A stretch of DNA of 64,000 bases, from NCBI GenBank assembly GCA_965228445.1, contig OZ245813.1, forward strand, positions 1,302,001 through 1,366,000, in the 5' to 3' direction. The notes beneath the pieces are model-generated. The model ran no database searches. It was not told where the DNA came from and saw only the letters and a program-made list of their open reading frames with translations. The translations under genes and the position numbers were made by a program. This document shows, one piece after another, positions 9,020 to 17,875 of this stretch. Source of the stretch: Thalassobaculum sp965228445 (GTDB lineage Bacteria > Pseudomonadota > Alphaproteobacteria > Thalassobaculales > Thalassobaculaceae). Numbering within the stretch: the stretch's first letter is position 1; the number at the start of each line of letters is the position of its first letter.

Positions 9020-9331
9020 ATGACCCATCCGATCGACCAGCTTTTCGAGATGGTCCAGACCTCCCGCGCCGACACCAAGGTGGGCAACCGGACCGCGCAG
9101 CTGCTGCGCGACGGCAACCCGAAGATCGCCAAGAAGGTGGTCGAGGAGGCCGCCGAGGTGGCGCTGGACGCCGCCGTCGCCGATCGCGACGGGGTGATTC
9201 GGGAGTCGGCCGACCTGCTCTACAACCTCACCGTCCTCTGGGTCTGGATGGGCATCACCCCGGCCGAAGTTTGGCACGAGATGCACCAGCGCGAACGGGA
9301 TCTCGGCCTCGCCGGCAAGTGGCCGAAGTGA
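9020..9331 (+). CDS. HisE-like phosphoribosyl-ATP pyrophosphatase
   Basis: Small all-alpha NTP pyrophosphatase of the HisE/MazG superfamily, 103 residues. HisE hydrolyses phosphoribosyl-ATP to phosphoribosyl-AMP in histidine synthesis. The metal-binding core is visible as KIAKKVVEEAAEVALDA followed by ESADLLYNLTVLWVWMG, i.e. the EExxE and ExxD pattern. ATG 9020 is preferred over an upstream ATG at 8978 because GGAG precedes it and the upstream start overlaps the cotransporter gene. It stands apart from any other his gene. Its C-terminal WHEMHQRERDLGLAGKWPK extension differs from short HisE, so it may be a second, specialised paralogue. Confidence 0.82.
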   Translation: MTHPIDQLFEMVQTSRADTKVGNRTAQLLRDGNPKIAKKVVEEAAEVALDAAVADRDGVIRESADLLYNLTVLWVWMGITPAEVWHEMHQRERDLGLAGKWPK

Positions 9332-9338
9332 CGCCGTC

Positions 9339-10253
9339 CTAATTGGCCGACGCCGTCCCGACCCTTGCGAAGGCGGCCAGGGTGAAGGATTTCAGAATCT
9401 CCGCTGCCGGCGACAGTTCTGCGCCGCGGCGCTGAACCATCACGATGGTGCGCCGCATGTCCGGCGCCACCAGCGGTCGCTGCAGCAGCGCCCCCTCCTC
9501 CTGCCCCGCCATCGCCAGGGTTGGCACGATCCCGACCCCCAACCCCGCCCGCACCAGTCCCAGCAGGGTCGACAGGTGCTGCACCTCGTAGCGCCACTTG
9601 CCGGTGCGCGGCAGGCCCGCCACCCGCTCGTGCATCAGCCGGTTGGTGCCGCTGCGCGCGCCGTAGGTCACCAGCGGCAGCTCCGCCAGATCGGCCCAGG
9701 CCACCGGTCCGTCCGGCACGCCCGGATAGTCCGGATGGAACACCAGCACATAGCGGTCCTCCAGCAGCGGCGTGACCTCCACGTCCGGGTCCTGCTCGGC
9801 GGTCTCCATGTCGATGCCGAACTCCGCCTCGCCGCGCCGCACCCGTCCGGCGATCTCCTGCTCCGGGTCGTCGAAGATCCGCACGCTCACATTGGGATGC
9901 GCCTCGCTGAACCGCTTGAGCGCACCGGGCAGCACGTAGGTCGCCACCGAGATCAGGCTGGCGATCGTCACCTGACCGGTGCGCGCCCGGATCAGGGTGT
10001 TGAGGTCCTCCATCGACTGTTCGAACTGCACCAGCATGCGCTTGGCGACCGGCAGGAAGCTGGCCCCCACAACCGTCGGCGCCACGGTGCGGGTCGTGCG
10101 TTCGATCAGCCGCACCCCCACCGCCTCCTCCAGCTTCTTCACCCGCTGGGTCAGGGCCGACTGGGTCAGGTTCAGATCCTCGGCCGCCGCCCGGAAGCTG
10201 CCGAGCTCGATGATCTTCACGAAGACCGCGATTTCCTTGAGCAGGTAATCCAT
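9339..10253 (-). CDS. LysR-family transcriptional regulator
   Basis: LysR-type regulator, 304 residues. The N-terminal winged helix (FVKIIELGSFRAAAEDLNLTQSALTQRVKKLE, residues about 9-40, quoted here only as its span) is followed by the effector-binding domain beginning near residue 90 (GQVTIASLISVATYVLPGAL). ATG 10253 is preferred to an upstream TTG at 10277, since the next bases upstream form the palindrome CTGAAATTCAG, a likely autoregulatory site. It is divergent from the tricarballylate-dehydrogenase-like gene, 98 bases away, as TcuR is from tcuABC in enterics, so it probably controls that gene. It converges with the HisE-like gene at only 7 bases. Confidence 0.9.
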   Translation of the reverse strand: MDYLLKEIAVFVKIIELGSFRAAAEDLNLTQSALTQRVKKLEEAVGVRLIERTTRTVAPTVVGASFLPVAKRMLVQFEQSMEDLNTLIRARTGQVTIASLISVATYVLPGALKRFSEAHPNVSVRIFDDPEQEIAGRVRRGEAEFGIDMETAEQDPDVEVTPLLEDRYVLVFHPDYPGVPDGPVAWADLAELPLVTYGARSGTNRLMHERVAGLPRTGKWRYEVQHLSTLLGLVRAGLGVGIVPTLAMAGQEEGALLQRPLVAPDMRRTIVMVQRRGAELSPAAEILKSFTLAAFARVGTASAN

Positions 10254-10264
10254 CTGAAATTCAG
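10254..10264. promoter_or_regulatory. Palindrome in the LysR/flavoprotein divergent promoter
   Basis: Perfect 11-base palindrome CTGAAATTCAG directly upstream of the preferred LysR start and 88 bases before the flavoprotein start. The surrounding 10254-10351 stretch is clearly AT-richer than the genes on either side. A LysR-type autoregulatory site is the simplest reading; no protein-binding evidence is available. Confidence 0.4.
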
Positions 10265-10351
10265 AATTTCTTATCAATCATCAAGAATGTTTCAATTTAC
10301 TGTCGAAATACCGCCTGTCAATCTCGTCCCCAACAGCCATGGGAGGAAAGA

Positions 10352-11854
10352 ATGGCGGAGTATGATGTGGTCGTTGTCGGCGCCGGCAACGCGGCGCTGT
10401 CGGCGGCGATGGCCGCGCGCGAGAACGGCGCCAGCGTCCTGATCCTGGAGAAGGCCAACGAGGAGGAGAAGGGCGGCAACTCCTACTTCACCGCCGGCGG
10501 CTTCCGCTTCTGCCATACCGGCATCGACGACGCGGTGACCGACGTGCTGGTCGACCTGTCCGATGCCGAGCGCGAGCAGATCGTCCTGCCGTCCCATGAC
10601 CGCCAGGCGTTCTACGACAACCTGATGAAGGTCACCCGCCACCAGTCCGACGAGGACATGGCGTGGACCCTGATCGACGGCTCCCGCCCGGCCATGGCCT
10701 GGCTGCGCGAGCACCGCATCCGCTTCATCCCGATGTTCGGCCGCCAGTCCTTCATGGTCGACGGCAAGCACCACTTCTACGGCGGCGTGAACATCGAGGC
10801 GGTCGGCGGCGGTGCCGGCCTGATCGAGATGGAGCTGGCCGAAGTGGCGCGCATGGGCTGCGAGATCCGCTACGGCACGGGTGCCACGAAACTGATCCAC
10901 GATAAGCGCCGCAAGATCACCGGCGTGGAAGTGTTCGGCCCGAACGGCTACGAGGAGATCACCACCGACGCTGTCATCCTGGCCTGCGGCGGGTTCGAGT
11001 CCAATCCGGAGATGCGGGTGCGCTATCTCGGCCCGGGCTGGGACCTCTGCCGGGTCCGCGGCACCCGCCACAACATGGGCGACGGCATCCGCATGGCACT
11101 CGATATGGGTGCCCGTCCCTACGGCAACTGGTCCGGCTGCCACTCGGTCGGCTGGGACATCTCCGCCCCGCCCTACGGCGACTACTCGGTGCTCGACAAC
11201 TTCCAGAAGCACTCCTACCCCTGGGGCATCATGGTCAACCTCAACGGCGAGCGCTTCGTCAACGAGGGCGAGGACGTCCGCAACCACACCTATGTGAAGT
11301 TCGGCCGCGCCATCATGAGCCAGCCCTACCGCACGGCGGTGCAGATCTTCGACCAGAAGACCATCCCGCTGCTGCGCGACGAGTACCGGATCCGCGAGGT
11401 CACCAAGGTGACCGCCGACACCATCGAGGATCTGGCGACACAGCTCGAGATCGCGCCCGAGGCCCTGAAGAAGACGGTCGACGCGTTCAACGCCGCCTGC
11501 AAGCCGGGCAAGTTCAATCCGTCGGTGTTGGACGGCGTGACCACCGAGGGCCTGGAGATCAACAAGACGAACTGGGCGCTGCCGATCAACGAGGGACCGT
11601 TCGAGGCCTATGTCACGACCACGGGCATCACCTTCACCTTCGGTGGCCTGAAGATCAACGACAAGGGCGAGGTCCAGGACATGCAGGACCAGACCATCCC
11701 TGGCCTCTATGCCGCGGGGGAGTTGGTCGGCGGTCTGTTCGTGGAGAACTATCCGGGCGGCAGCGGGCTGATGGCCGGCACCGTCTTCGGCCGCCTCGCC
11801 GGCAACAGCGCGGCCGCCTATACCGGCGCCAGCGCCAAGGCGGCCGCGGAGTAG
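10352..11854 (+). CDS. tcuA: FAD-dependent tricarballylate dehydrogenase-like oxidoreductase
   Basis: Flavoprotein of the fumarate reductase/succinate dehydrogenase family, 500 residues, most like TcuA, which oxidises tricarballylate to cis-aconitate. The dinucleotide-binding motif VVVVGAGNAALSAAMAA is at residues 6-22, with the acidic end of strand two in LILEKAN; a GGNSYFTAGGFRF segment follows as in the family. The C-terminal FAD loop is GLYAAGELVGGLFVENYPGGSG. Start chosen by GGGAGGAAAGA directly upstream. No TcuB-type ferredoxin or TcuC permease gene is adjacent, so the electron acceptor is unknown and the substrate assignment rests on family resemblance. Likely controlled by the divergent LysR protein. 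Confidence 0.8.
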   Translation: MAEYDVVVVGAGNAALSAAMAARENGASVLILEKANEEEKGGNSYFTAGGFRFCHTGIDDAVTDVLVDLSDAEREQIVLPSHDRQAFYDNLMKVTRHQSDEDMAWTLIDGSRPAMAWLREHRIRFIPMFGRQSFMVDGKHHFYGGVNIEAVGGGAGLIEMELAEVARMGCEIRYGTGATKLIHDKRRKITGVEVFGPNGYEEITTDAVILACGGFESNPEMRVRYLGPGWDLCRVRGTRHNMGDGIRMALDMGARPYGNWSGCHSVGWDISAPPYGDYSVLDNFQKHSYPWGIMVNLNGERFVNEGEDVRNHTYVKFGRAIMSQPYRTAVQIFDQKTIPLLRDEYRIREVTKVTADTIEDLATQLEIAPEALKKTVDAFNAACKPGKFNPSVLDGVTTEGLEINKTNWALPINEGPFEAYVTTTGITFTFGGLKINDKGEVQDMQDQTIPGLYAAGELVGGLFVENYPGGSGLMAGTVFGRLAGNSAAAYTGASAKAAAE

Positions 11855-11912
11855 CGGAGCGCCCAAACGCACCCGTCTCTCCGGCCTCGCGCCGGGGCCC
11901 AGGGAGACGCTT

Positions 11913-11982
11913 GCCGGAGCCGTGGAGAAGAGTTCCACGCGCTCCGGCGATCCCCATCCTGGATCCCGGCGCAAGGCCGGGA
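11913..11982. terminator. Tandem hairpins between convergent genes
   Basis: Two stem-loops lie between the converging flavoprotein and phosphopantetheinyl transferase genes. One pairs GCCGGAGCCGTGGA (11913-11926) with TCCACG plus GCTCCGGC (11934-11948), with one bulge. The other is TCCCGGC-GCAAG-GCCGGGA (11964-11982), a sequence resembling intergenic repeats frequent in alphaproteobacteria. They probably act as bidirectional terminators. Neither has a clear U tract. Confidence 0.5.
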
Positions 11983-12027
11983 AGACGAAAAAGGCAGAAG
12001 GGCCGGCCGCACGCTTCGGGAACCGCC

Positions 12028-12726
12028 TCAGTCTGGCATCCCCAGCCATTCCAGCTGACCCGGCCCGCGCCAGCCGACCGAGAGGTGGTAGTCCTCCGGC
12101 ATCACCCGGTGCTCGAAGCCCCACTGCGCCGGGTCCTCCGCGAGATCCGGCGCAAACCCGACGCGGATCGGCCGGGCGTCGGGGTCGGCGAACCAGAACC
12201 GGTCGAGCTCCTGGGACAGACCCTTGCCCGTCGCCTTGACGAAGGCCTCCTTCAGGGTCCAGAGGGTCATGAAGCCGGGTGCCCGTTCCGCGTCCGCGCG
12301 GGCCGTCAGCCACGCCAGTTCCGGCGGTGCGAAGTAATGCTCGGCTATCGACAGGTCGATCTTGCGCGACCCGTTCTCCACGTCGACGCCCAGCGCCGTC
12401 CCGCCTTCGGCCAGCCCCACCGCCACCATGCCCCGGGTATGCGACAGGTTGAAGGAGACCGGCGCCGGGCGGTCGCCGAGCCAGGCCGTCGGCTTGCCGT
12501 AGCGGCCCTCCACGAAGTGGAACTCCCGCGGGTCGGCGTCGAGCCGACGGGCGAGCGCGGTGCGCACCAGGGCATGGGCGGCGATATACTCGACCCGCCC
12601 GGCCTCGAAGACGAAGCGGCCGGACCGCTCGCGCTCGCCGTCGTCGAGCAGCGCCCGCTCGGCGGCGAGGTCGGCCTCGCCCACATCCTCGATGCGGCGC
12701 GTGTAGATCTGAACTGCCGGCGCCAT
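12028..12726 (-). CDS. 4'-phosphopantetheinyl transferase (Sfp type)
   Basis: Transfers the phosphopantetheine arm of coenzyme A to carrier proteins, 232 residues as usual for Sfp-type enzymes. The two magnesium/CoA motifs are visible: ALGVDVENGSR (VGVDxE type) near residue 110 and LWTLKEAFVKATGKGL (WxxKEAxxK type) near 158. An N-terminal HALVRTALARRLDADPREFHF segment matches the first pseudo-repeat. No polyketide or nonribosomal peptide synthase gene lies in this window, so its carrier protein is encoded elsewhere. Transcribed with or close to the monooxygenase gene upstream of it (83-base gap). Confidence 0.92.
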   Translation of the reverse strand: MAPAVQIYTRRIEDVGEADLAAERALLDDGERERSGRFVFEAGRVEYIAAHALVRTALARRLDADPREFHFVEGRYGKPTAWLGDRPAPVSFNLSHTRGMVAVGLAEGGTALGVDVENGSRKIDLSIAEHYFAPPELAWLTARADAERAPGFMTLWTLKEAFVKATGKGLSQELDRFWFADPDARPIRVGFAPDLAEDPAQWGFEHRVMPEDYHLSVGWRGPGQLEWLGMPD

Positions 12727-12809
12727 CGTTCCTCCGCAGCCATCACGAAACGATAGGCCACTGCGGCCTCACAGGCCAAGCGGATGCACCCGGCGGGACG
12801 GCCCTTCCG

Positions 12810-14117
12810 TCAGCTCCGCAGGTTCTCGCGCAGGGTGCGGCCGGTATAGGCGGTGCGGAACAGGCCGCGTCGCTGGAGTTCCGGCACCACGCCGCGACAG
12901 AACTGCTCGAACATCGCCGGGAAGGTGGTCGGCGCCAGCACGAAGCCGTCGCAGCAGCCGGCCTCGAACATGTCTTGCAGCCGGTCGGCGACCATCGCGG
13001 GCGTGCCGACCAGCTCACGGCGGCGGTGCCGGGTCTGCGCCGCCTGGGCCAGGGTGAGGCCCTCCGCCTTCATCGCCTGCTGCAGCACCTGCTCGGTGCC
13101 CTTCATGCCCTGGTTGCCCTGCAGCGTCGCCAGCTCGGCCGGGTCCTTCAGCTTGGTCAGGTCGACGCCGACGCTGTTCGAGGTCGAGGCGGTGATCAGT
13201 TCCGGATCGATCAGACTGTCGAGATAGTCGGCCTTCTCGCGGGCGATGGCCTCGGTCTCGCCCAGCACCACCGACACGGCCGGCAGCACGGCGCACTCGT
13301 TGGGCCGGCGGCCGATCCTGTCCATGCGGGCGTGGAGATCGTCGTAGAACGCGTTCATCTCCTCCTTGCCACGCTGGACGGTGAACACCACCTCGGCCCA
13401 GCGGGCGGCGAACTCTCGGCCGCGGTCGGAGCTGCCGGCCTGCATGATCACCGGGTGGCCCTGTGGGCTGCGCGGGATCGACAGCGGCCCTCGGGTCTTC
13501 ACCCAGCGGCCCTCGTAATTGGCGTAATGCACCTTGGCCGGATCGGCGAAGTACCCGGCCTCCTTGTCCAGCACGAAGGCGTCCTCGTCCCAGGAGTTCC
13601 AGAGCGCAAAGCAGGCCTCCAGCACCTCGTCGGCCCGGTCGTATCGCTCCTCGCGCGGCGGCAGGGCGTCCATGCCGGCGTTCTGCGCCTCCAGATCGGT
13701 GGCCGAGGTCACCACGTTCCAGGCGACCCGGCCGCCGCTCATCACATCGAGCGAGCCGAGCCAGCGGGCCAGGTGATAGGGCGTGTGGAAGCTGGTCGAC
13801 AGCGTCGCCCCCAGGCCCAGATGGGTGGTCGCCGCGGCCATCACCGGCAGGACGACCGTGGGATCGAGATAGCTGATCTGCCCGCCGCGCCGCACATAGG
13901 GGTCGAAGCTGGCGCCGTGGATGTCGTACAGGCCGAACAGGTCGGCGAAGAAGCAGCCGTCGAAACAGCCGGCCTCCAGCACCCGGGCGATGTGCTGGTA
14001 GCGGCCGGGATGCAGGATGTCGTCGAGGGTCGATTCCGGATGACGCCAGCCGCCCACATGCAGGGCGGTCGGCCCCGTCTTCAGATACGCGACCAGGTGC
14101 ATCTGACGGTCCTGCAT
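12810..14117 (-). CDS. FMN-dependent monooxygenase of the NtaA/SnaA/DszA family
   Basis: Bacterial-luciferase-like (LLM) flavin monooxygenase, 435 residues, of the nitrilotriacetate monooxygenase component A group, which uses FMNH2 and O2 supplied by a separate reductase. Family features: ALHVGGWRHPE at residues 17-27, LEAGCFDGCFFADLFGLYD near 48, the HLGLGATLSTSFHTPYHLAR core, and GGRVAWNVVTSATDLEAQN with NAGMDALPPREERYDRADE. The C-terminal GTPAMVADRLQDMFEAG and CDGFVL are typical. ATG 14117 follows GGAGGAGGG. No reductase component is adjacent; the substrate is not predictable. Confidence 0.9.
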   Translation of the reverse strand: MQDRQMHLVAYLKTGPTALHVGGWRHPESTLDDILHPGRYQHIARVLEAGCFDGCFFADLFGLYDIHGASFDPYVRRGGQISYLDPTVVLPVMAAATTHLGLGATLSTSFHTPYHLARWLGSLDVMSGGRVAWNVVTSATDLEAQNAGMDALPPREERYDRADEVLEACFALWNSWDEDAFVLDKEAGYFADPAKVHYANYEGRWVKTRGPLSIPRSPQGHPVIMQAGSSDRGREFAARWAEVVFTVQRGKEEMNAFYDDLHARMDRIGRRPNECAVLPAVSVVLGETEAIAREKADYLDSLIDPELITASTSNSVGVDLTKLKDPAELATLQGNQGMKGTEQVLQQAMKAEGLTLAQAAQTRHRRRELVGTPAMVADRLQDMFEAGCCDGFVLAPTTFPAMFEQFCRGVVPELQRRGLFRTAYTGRTLRENLRS

Positions 14118-14315
14118 TCGACTACCCTCCTCCATCGGCCAACACGGCACGCAGACCCGTATCCTGTCCGGATCGCGGCCATGCTGCGCTGCGCAAAGGT
14201 GCCGCAGGCGCATGGCCGTCGCCCGTGGTTCTGCTGGACGTCCTCCCCCCACCGTGGCAATCCAGATCCAAGCCATTCCGCCGCAGTCACCCAGCAGACA
14301 CACAACGGCCCGCCC

Positions 14316-15599
14316 ATGGTCCTCAGCCCGTTTCGTCGAACCATCCGCGTCCTGCGCGGATTCCTGACCATTCCGGGCGCGATCAGCCTGTCCGGCCTGC
14401 TCGTAGCGATCGGGGTCTGGCACCTGGAAGGCTATCTGCACGCCGCGCATCCGGGTCTGATCCCGGATTTCCTGGTCGTCCAGCCGGAGACCGCGCGCGA
14501 CGTCTTCACCACCTCGGCCGGCGCGTCCATGTCGGCGCTGGTGATGGTCTATTCCATCGTCCTGCTGGTCTACACCATGGCCGCCAGCGCCATCGGACCG
14601 CGCCTGCTGCAGCGCTTCGGCGACGACCGCGTCAGCCAGGTCGCGGTCGGCTCCCTGGGCGCCACGTTTCTGTATTCGCTGCAGTCCCTCTGGCTGATCC
14701 ATCAGGAGACGCTGGATCTGACCGTCGCCGTCGGCGCGGCCTACATGATCGTCTCCGTCCTGCTGCTCCTGGTCTTCGTGCAGCGGGTCTCGACGCGGGT
14801 CAGCATCGACCAGGAAGCCGCCGAGATCGCCTTGGCCCTGGACCGCCAGATCGACGACGCCATCGGCCGCAGCACCCCGGCCCTGTCGGGCGACCTGGTG
14901 CTGCCGGAGAGCAGCGAGCGCAAGGTTCGTTCCCCCGCCGACGGCTATGTGGACGCGGTCGAGCCGGAGCAGCTCCTGCGTGCCTCCCAGGCGATCGGCG
15001 CGACCGTGTACTACGACGTTCAGCCCGGCGATTTCGTGATCGCCGGCGAGCCGATCGCCACCGTGTTCAACGACCCGGACCAGGCCCTGGACAGCCATGT
15101 GATCGAGGCGCTGCCGCTGCTGTCGGTGCGCACCCCCGAGGGCGATCTGCGCTTCTCGGTGAACCTGCTGGTGGAGATCGCCCTGCGGGCGCTGTCCCCC
15201 GGGGTCAACGACACCTTCACCGCCATCGCCTGCGTCGACCGGCTGTCGGCCGCCCTCGCCACCGCCCGGGCCGAGCGGCTGTCCTCCGGGGTCTATCTCG
15301 ACAGCGAGGGCGTCGCCCGCGTGGTCTCCCCCTCGCTCACCGCCGACACCCTGTTCCTGGAGGCGTTTCCGCCCCTGCGCCGCGCCGCCCGGAACAACGG
15401 GCTGATGAGCCTGGCGCTGGAACGCGCGATCTCGCGGATGATCCGCAACGCCGAGCCCGACCAGCGCGGGGCCATGGTCGACGAGCTGCGCCTGCTCGCC
15501 GAGGAGGCCGAGGCCAGCGGCCAGCTGCCCGCCGACAAGCGGGAGCTGATCGGCCGGATCGAGGCCACGCTGGAGCGCAAGGACCGCCCCGTCGCCTGA
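14316..15599 (+). CDS. DUF2254 domain-containing inner-membrane protein
   Basis: Predicted membrane protein of unknown function, 427 residues, in the usual DUF2254 range. The first 150 residues carry four hydrophobic segments (GAISLSGLLVAIGVWHLEG, SMSALVMVYSIVLLVYTMAA, an ATFLYSLQSLWL stretch and AAYMIVSVLLLLVF). The soluble remainder contains VRSPADGYVDAVEPEQLL and EIALRALSPGVNDTFTAIAC, the latter being the most conserved DUF2254 block. Start at ATG 14316. It is divergent from the flavin monooxygenase, with about 200 bases between them, and runs toward the hydrolase gene 99 bases downstream. Role unknown. Confidence 0.85.
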   Translation: MVLSPFRRTIRVLRGFLTIPGAISLSGLLVAIGVWHLEGYLHAAHPGLIPDFLVVQPETARDVFTTSAGASMSALVMVYSIVLLVYTMAASAIGPRLLQRFGDDRVSQVAVGSLGATFLYSLQSLWLIHQETLDLTVAVGAAYMIVSVLLLLVFVQRVSTRVSIDQEAAEIALALDRQIDDAIGRSTPALSGDLVLPESSERKVRSPADGYVDAVEPEQLLRASQAIGATVYYDVQPGDFVIAGEPIATVFNDPDQALDSHVIEALPLLSVRTPEGDLRFSVNLLVEIALRALSPGVNDTFTAIACVDRLSAALATARAERLSSGVYLDSEGVARVVSPSLTADTLFLEAFPPLRRAARNNGLMSLALERAISRMIRNAEPDQRGAMVDELRLLAEEAEASGQLPADKRELIGRIEATLERKDRPVA

Positions 15600-15698
15600 A
15601 CCGGAGCGGAACCCGCGCGCCCGAACGCGGATTGCCGCCGACCGCTGAAGCCGATAGGAGAGTCGGATCCCTCCCGCCACGGTCAGGACCTCCCCGCC

Positions 15699-16529
15699 AT
15701 GAAGACACTCCCCGTCAACGGCTTCGACATGGCCTATCTCGATATCGGTCAGGGCAAGCCGCTGGTCTGCGTGCACGGCTCGCTGAACGACTTCCGCGCC
15801 TGGGTGCCGGTCCTGAAGCCGCTCTCCACCGGCCGTCGCCTGATCGCGCCGAGCCTGCGCCACTACTTCCCGGGCACCTGCCGGGCGGACGAGCCGACCT
15901 TCACCATCGCCCAGCACGTCGCCGACACCATCGCCTTCATCGAGGCGCTGGATGTCCGGCCGGTCGATCTGATCGGCCATTCCCGCGGCGGCCACCTGTC
16001 GTTCCGCCTCGCCTCGCAGCGGCCCGACCTGGTCGACCGGCTGGTCCTGGCCGAGCCCGGCGGCACGCTGGACGACACGCTGATGCCGAAGGACGGCCCC
16101 GATGCCGGTCCGGCGGCGGGCACCCGCGCCCATGTCGCCCAGTCTTCCGAGAAGATCGCCGCCGGGGATCTGGAGGGCGGTCTGCGCGCCTTCATCGACG
16201 GGATCAACGGGCCGGGGGCCTGGGACCGGTTGCCGGCGGCCGACCGGCAGATGCGCGAGGACAACGCCCACACTCTGCTGGCCCAGGTGAACGAGGGGCG
16301 ACAGCCCTTCGCCCGCGCGGAGGCCGAGGCGCTGTCGGTTCCGACCCTGTTCGTTGGCGGCGCGGACACCCCGGGTCTCCTGCCGGTCGTCCTGCGGGCG
16401 CTCGCCGCCCATGTGCCGGGCGCGAAGACGGCGATGATCGCCGATGCCGGCCACAGCATGTTCCGCCAGCAGCCCCGAGCGTTCTGCGAGGCGGTGCTCG
16501 CCTTCCTGGCGGAGACACCGTCGAGGTGA
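15699..16529 (+). CDS. Alpha/beta hydrolase
   Basis: Single-domain alpha/beta-hydrolase, 276 residues. The oxyanion-hole HG motif is in LVCVHGSLNDFRAW near residue 28, the nucleophile elbow GHSRGGH near residue 91 provides the catalytic serine, an acidic residue follows in FVGGADTPG, and the catalytic histidine is in DAGHSMFRQQP near 250. Substrate unknown; it could be an esterase, a C-C hydrolase or a haloperoxidase-like enzyme. Convergent with the orphan gene at 16604-16984. Confidence 0.88.
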   Translation: MKTLPVNGFDMAYLDIGQGKPLVCVHGSLNDFRAWVPVLKPLSTGRRLIAPSLRHYFPGTCRADEPTFTIAQHVADTIAFIEALDVRPVDLIGHSRGGHLSFRLASQRPDLVDRLVLAEPGGTLDDTLMPKDGPDAGPAAGTRAHVAQSSEKIAAGDLEGGLRAFIDGINGPGAWDRLPAADRQMREDNAHTLLAQVNEGRQPFARAEAEALSVPTLFVGGADTPGLLPVVLRALAAHVPGAKTAMIADAGHSMFRQQPRAFCEAVLAFLAETPSR

Positions 16530-16603
16530 TGGTGATCATTCGGCCAGAAATACGGGAAGCGCTACGGCTGGGCAGCCGTAGCGCCTGCACACTCTAAGAC
16601 ACC

Positions 16604-16984
16604 CTAGTTTCTTAGTTTGCCTCGATTTAGCTGACGTATTTCTCCGACAGTTGCCAGAAGCGCCGTACCGACTTTGTCCGCATAGTCTGGGTCAAATGCA
16701 GCCGCCCACCACCCATGACCTGGAGATCGAATTTTCATCAAAACCCTGCTTTGCAGAGCATCACGCCCAGTCTCGATGCTCGGGTTTTGGCAAGCCGATA
16801 TAGACCCGGCACTTCCGAATGACCTCGGAACCTCCGGAATTAACTGCGCCCGAACCTCAACCAATGCACCTAGCACTTTTTCAAGTTGCTCGGTCGTAAG
16901 AGTTAGCTTTCCGTAACCGAAATCTAGGACCGCTGCCTTACGGTCATCAGAAGTGGACACGCATATACGGCTGATCTTTGCCAT
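16604..16984 (-). CDS. Hypothetical protein in AT-richer segment
   Basis: Open frame of 126 residues that I do not recognise. The start at ATG 16984 has AGGGAAG just upstream. Sequence features: MAKISRICVSTSDDRKAAVL at the N-terminus, a KLTLTTEQLEKVLGALVEVR helix, and a tryptophan pair in GHGWWAAAFD. No signal peptide or membrane helix. G+C of 16530-17100 is visibly lower than the flanks (close to half), and codon use differs, suggesting recent acquisition. Intact frame with a plausible ribosome-binding site argues it is a real gene. Confidence 0.55.
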   Translation of the reverse strand: MAKISRICVSTSDDRKAAVLDFGYGKLTLTTEQLEKVLGALVEVRAQLIPEVPRSFGSAGSISACQNPSIETGRDALQSRVLMKIRSPGHGWWAAAFDPDYADKVGTALLATVGEIRQLNRGKLRN

Positions 16985-17102
16985 GAGTCTTCCCTGCATG
17001 GTTGCATTATAATCTCAATGTGCAGAGGTGACGTCAAGCAGATGGTAACGGTTGTAGGAACTTACCTATCTGAGAAATAAACAAACAAGATTGATAATAT
17101 AC

Positions 17103-17147
17103 GGCCGAGGCCCGGGCGGCGCCTTCGGCGCCGCCCGGGCCTCGGCC
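17103..17147. terminator. Perfect 21-bp stem terminator hairpin
   Basis: A perfect inverted repeat, arms 17103-17123 and 17127-17147, almost entirely G and C, closed by a three-base TTC loop. It lies 22 bases beyond the stop of the isochorismatase-fold gene (reverse strand). Read on that strand it is followed by an A/T-rich stretch ending in TTGTTTGTTT. Most likely the terminator of the operon 20605-17169. The arm length is unusual. Confidence 0.7.
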
Positions 17148-17168
17148 TGCAAACTGACTAGCCAGTCT

Positions 17169-17849
17169 CTAAAGGCTCAGCTCACCGACCACCTCGTCGG
17201 TGCTGCGGACCCGGCCGAACAGGCGCTGGAAGTTCTGCATCGTGCCCTCGTGCAGCTCCTTGCGGGTGGTGGCGCAGCCGTCCTCCACCATGGTGACGTG
17301 GTAGCCGCGGTCGGCGGCCTCGCGCGCCGTGGTCTCCACGCACATGTTGGTCGACACGCCGGTCATGTAGAGATTGTCCCAGCCCATCGAGCGCAGCAGA
17401 TGGTCGAGGCCGGTGGAGGCGAAGGCGCCGATGCTGGTCTTGCGCACGATCAACTCGCCCGGCTGCGGCTCCAGCCCGGCGACGACCTTGTGCTCCTCGC
17501 TGCCGACCCAGTTGTTGGTCTCCTGGAACATCTTACGCATGTGCGGCGGGGCGTCGGCGGCGTCCTGGCGCTGGGCGCCGAGGGTGACGTAGACGATGCC
17601 GCCGCCCTTGGCCCGGAAGCCGTCCAGCATGCGGCGGATGTTCGGCACCACCAGGTTCTCGATCCGGTCGAAGCGGTAGTCGGTGGAGGTCGAGCCCTCC
17701 GCCTTCATCCGGCGGCCGAGCGCGCCGGTGCGCGAGCCCGACGCGTTCTGCATGTCGACGATCACCAGAGCCGAGCGCTCGAACACCACCGGGCGCTCGG
17801 TCATGAACGCGCGGATATAGTCGACATTGTCGATGCCTGCGGTGGCCAT
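17169..17849 (-). CDS. Isochorismatase-fold cysteine hydrolase
   Basis: Cysteine amidohydrolase of the isochorismatase superfamily, 226 residues. The catalytic triad is readable: Asp in ALVIVDMQNA (near 31), Lys in ELIVRKTSIGAFAST (near 135), and Cys in TGVSTNMCVETTAREAADRG (near 170) with the usual cis-peptide VS. Such enzymes hydrolyse ureido, carbamoyl and half-amide substrates (RutB, N-carbamoylsarcosine amidase, NicF). It is the last gene of an operon with two PuuE-like proteins and an ICL/PEPM lyase, suggesting release of ammonia from an acyclic amide made by those proteins. Exact substrate unknown. Confidence 0.88.
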   Translation of the reverse strand: MATAGIDNVDYIRAFMTERPVVFERSALVIVDMQNASGSRTGALGRRMKAEGSTSTDYRFDRIENLVVPNIRRMLDGFRAKGGGIVYVTLGAQRQDAADAPPHMRKMFQETNNWVGSEEHKVVAGLEPQPGELIVRKTSIGAFASTGLDHLLRSMGWDNLYMTGVSTNMCVETTAREAADRGYHVTMVEDGCATTRKELHEGTMQNFQRLFGRVRSTDEVVGELSL

Positions 17850-17875
17850 GTCAGTCTCTCCTTAGGGGCGGATTT

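Noticed and set aside
14118..16454. Very long reverse-strand open frame extending upstream of the flavin monooxygenase
   Set aside because: It lies antisense to the DUF2254 and hydrolase genes, has low-complexity Arg/Gly/Gln-rich translation and no family motif; it is a by-product of high G+C codon use.
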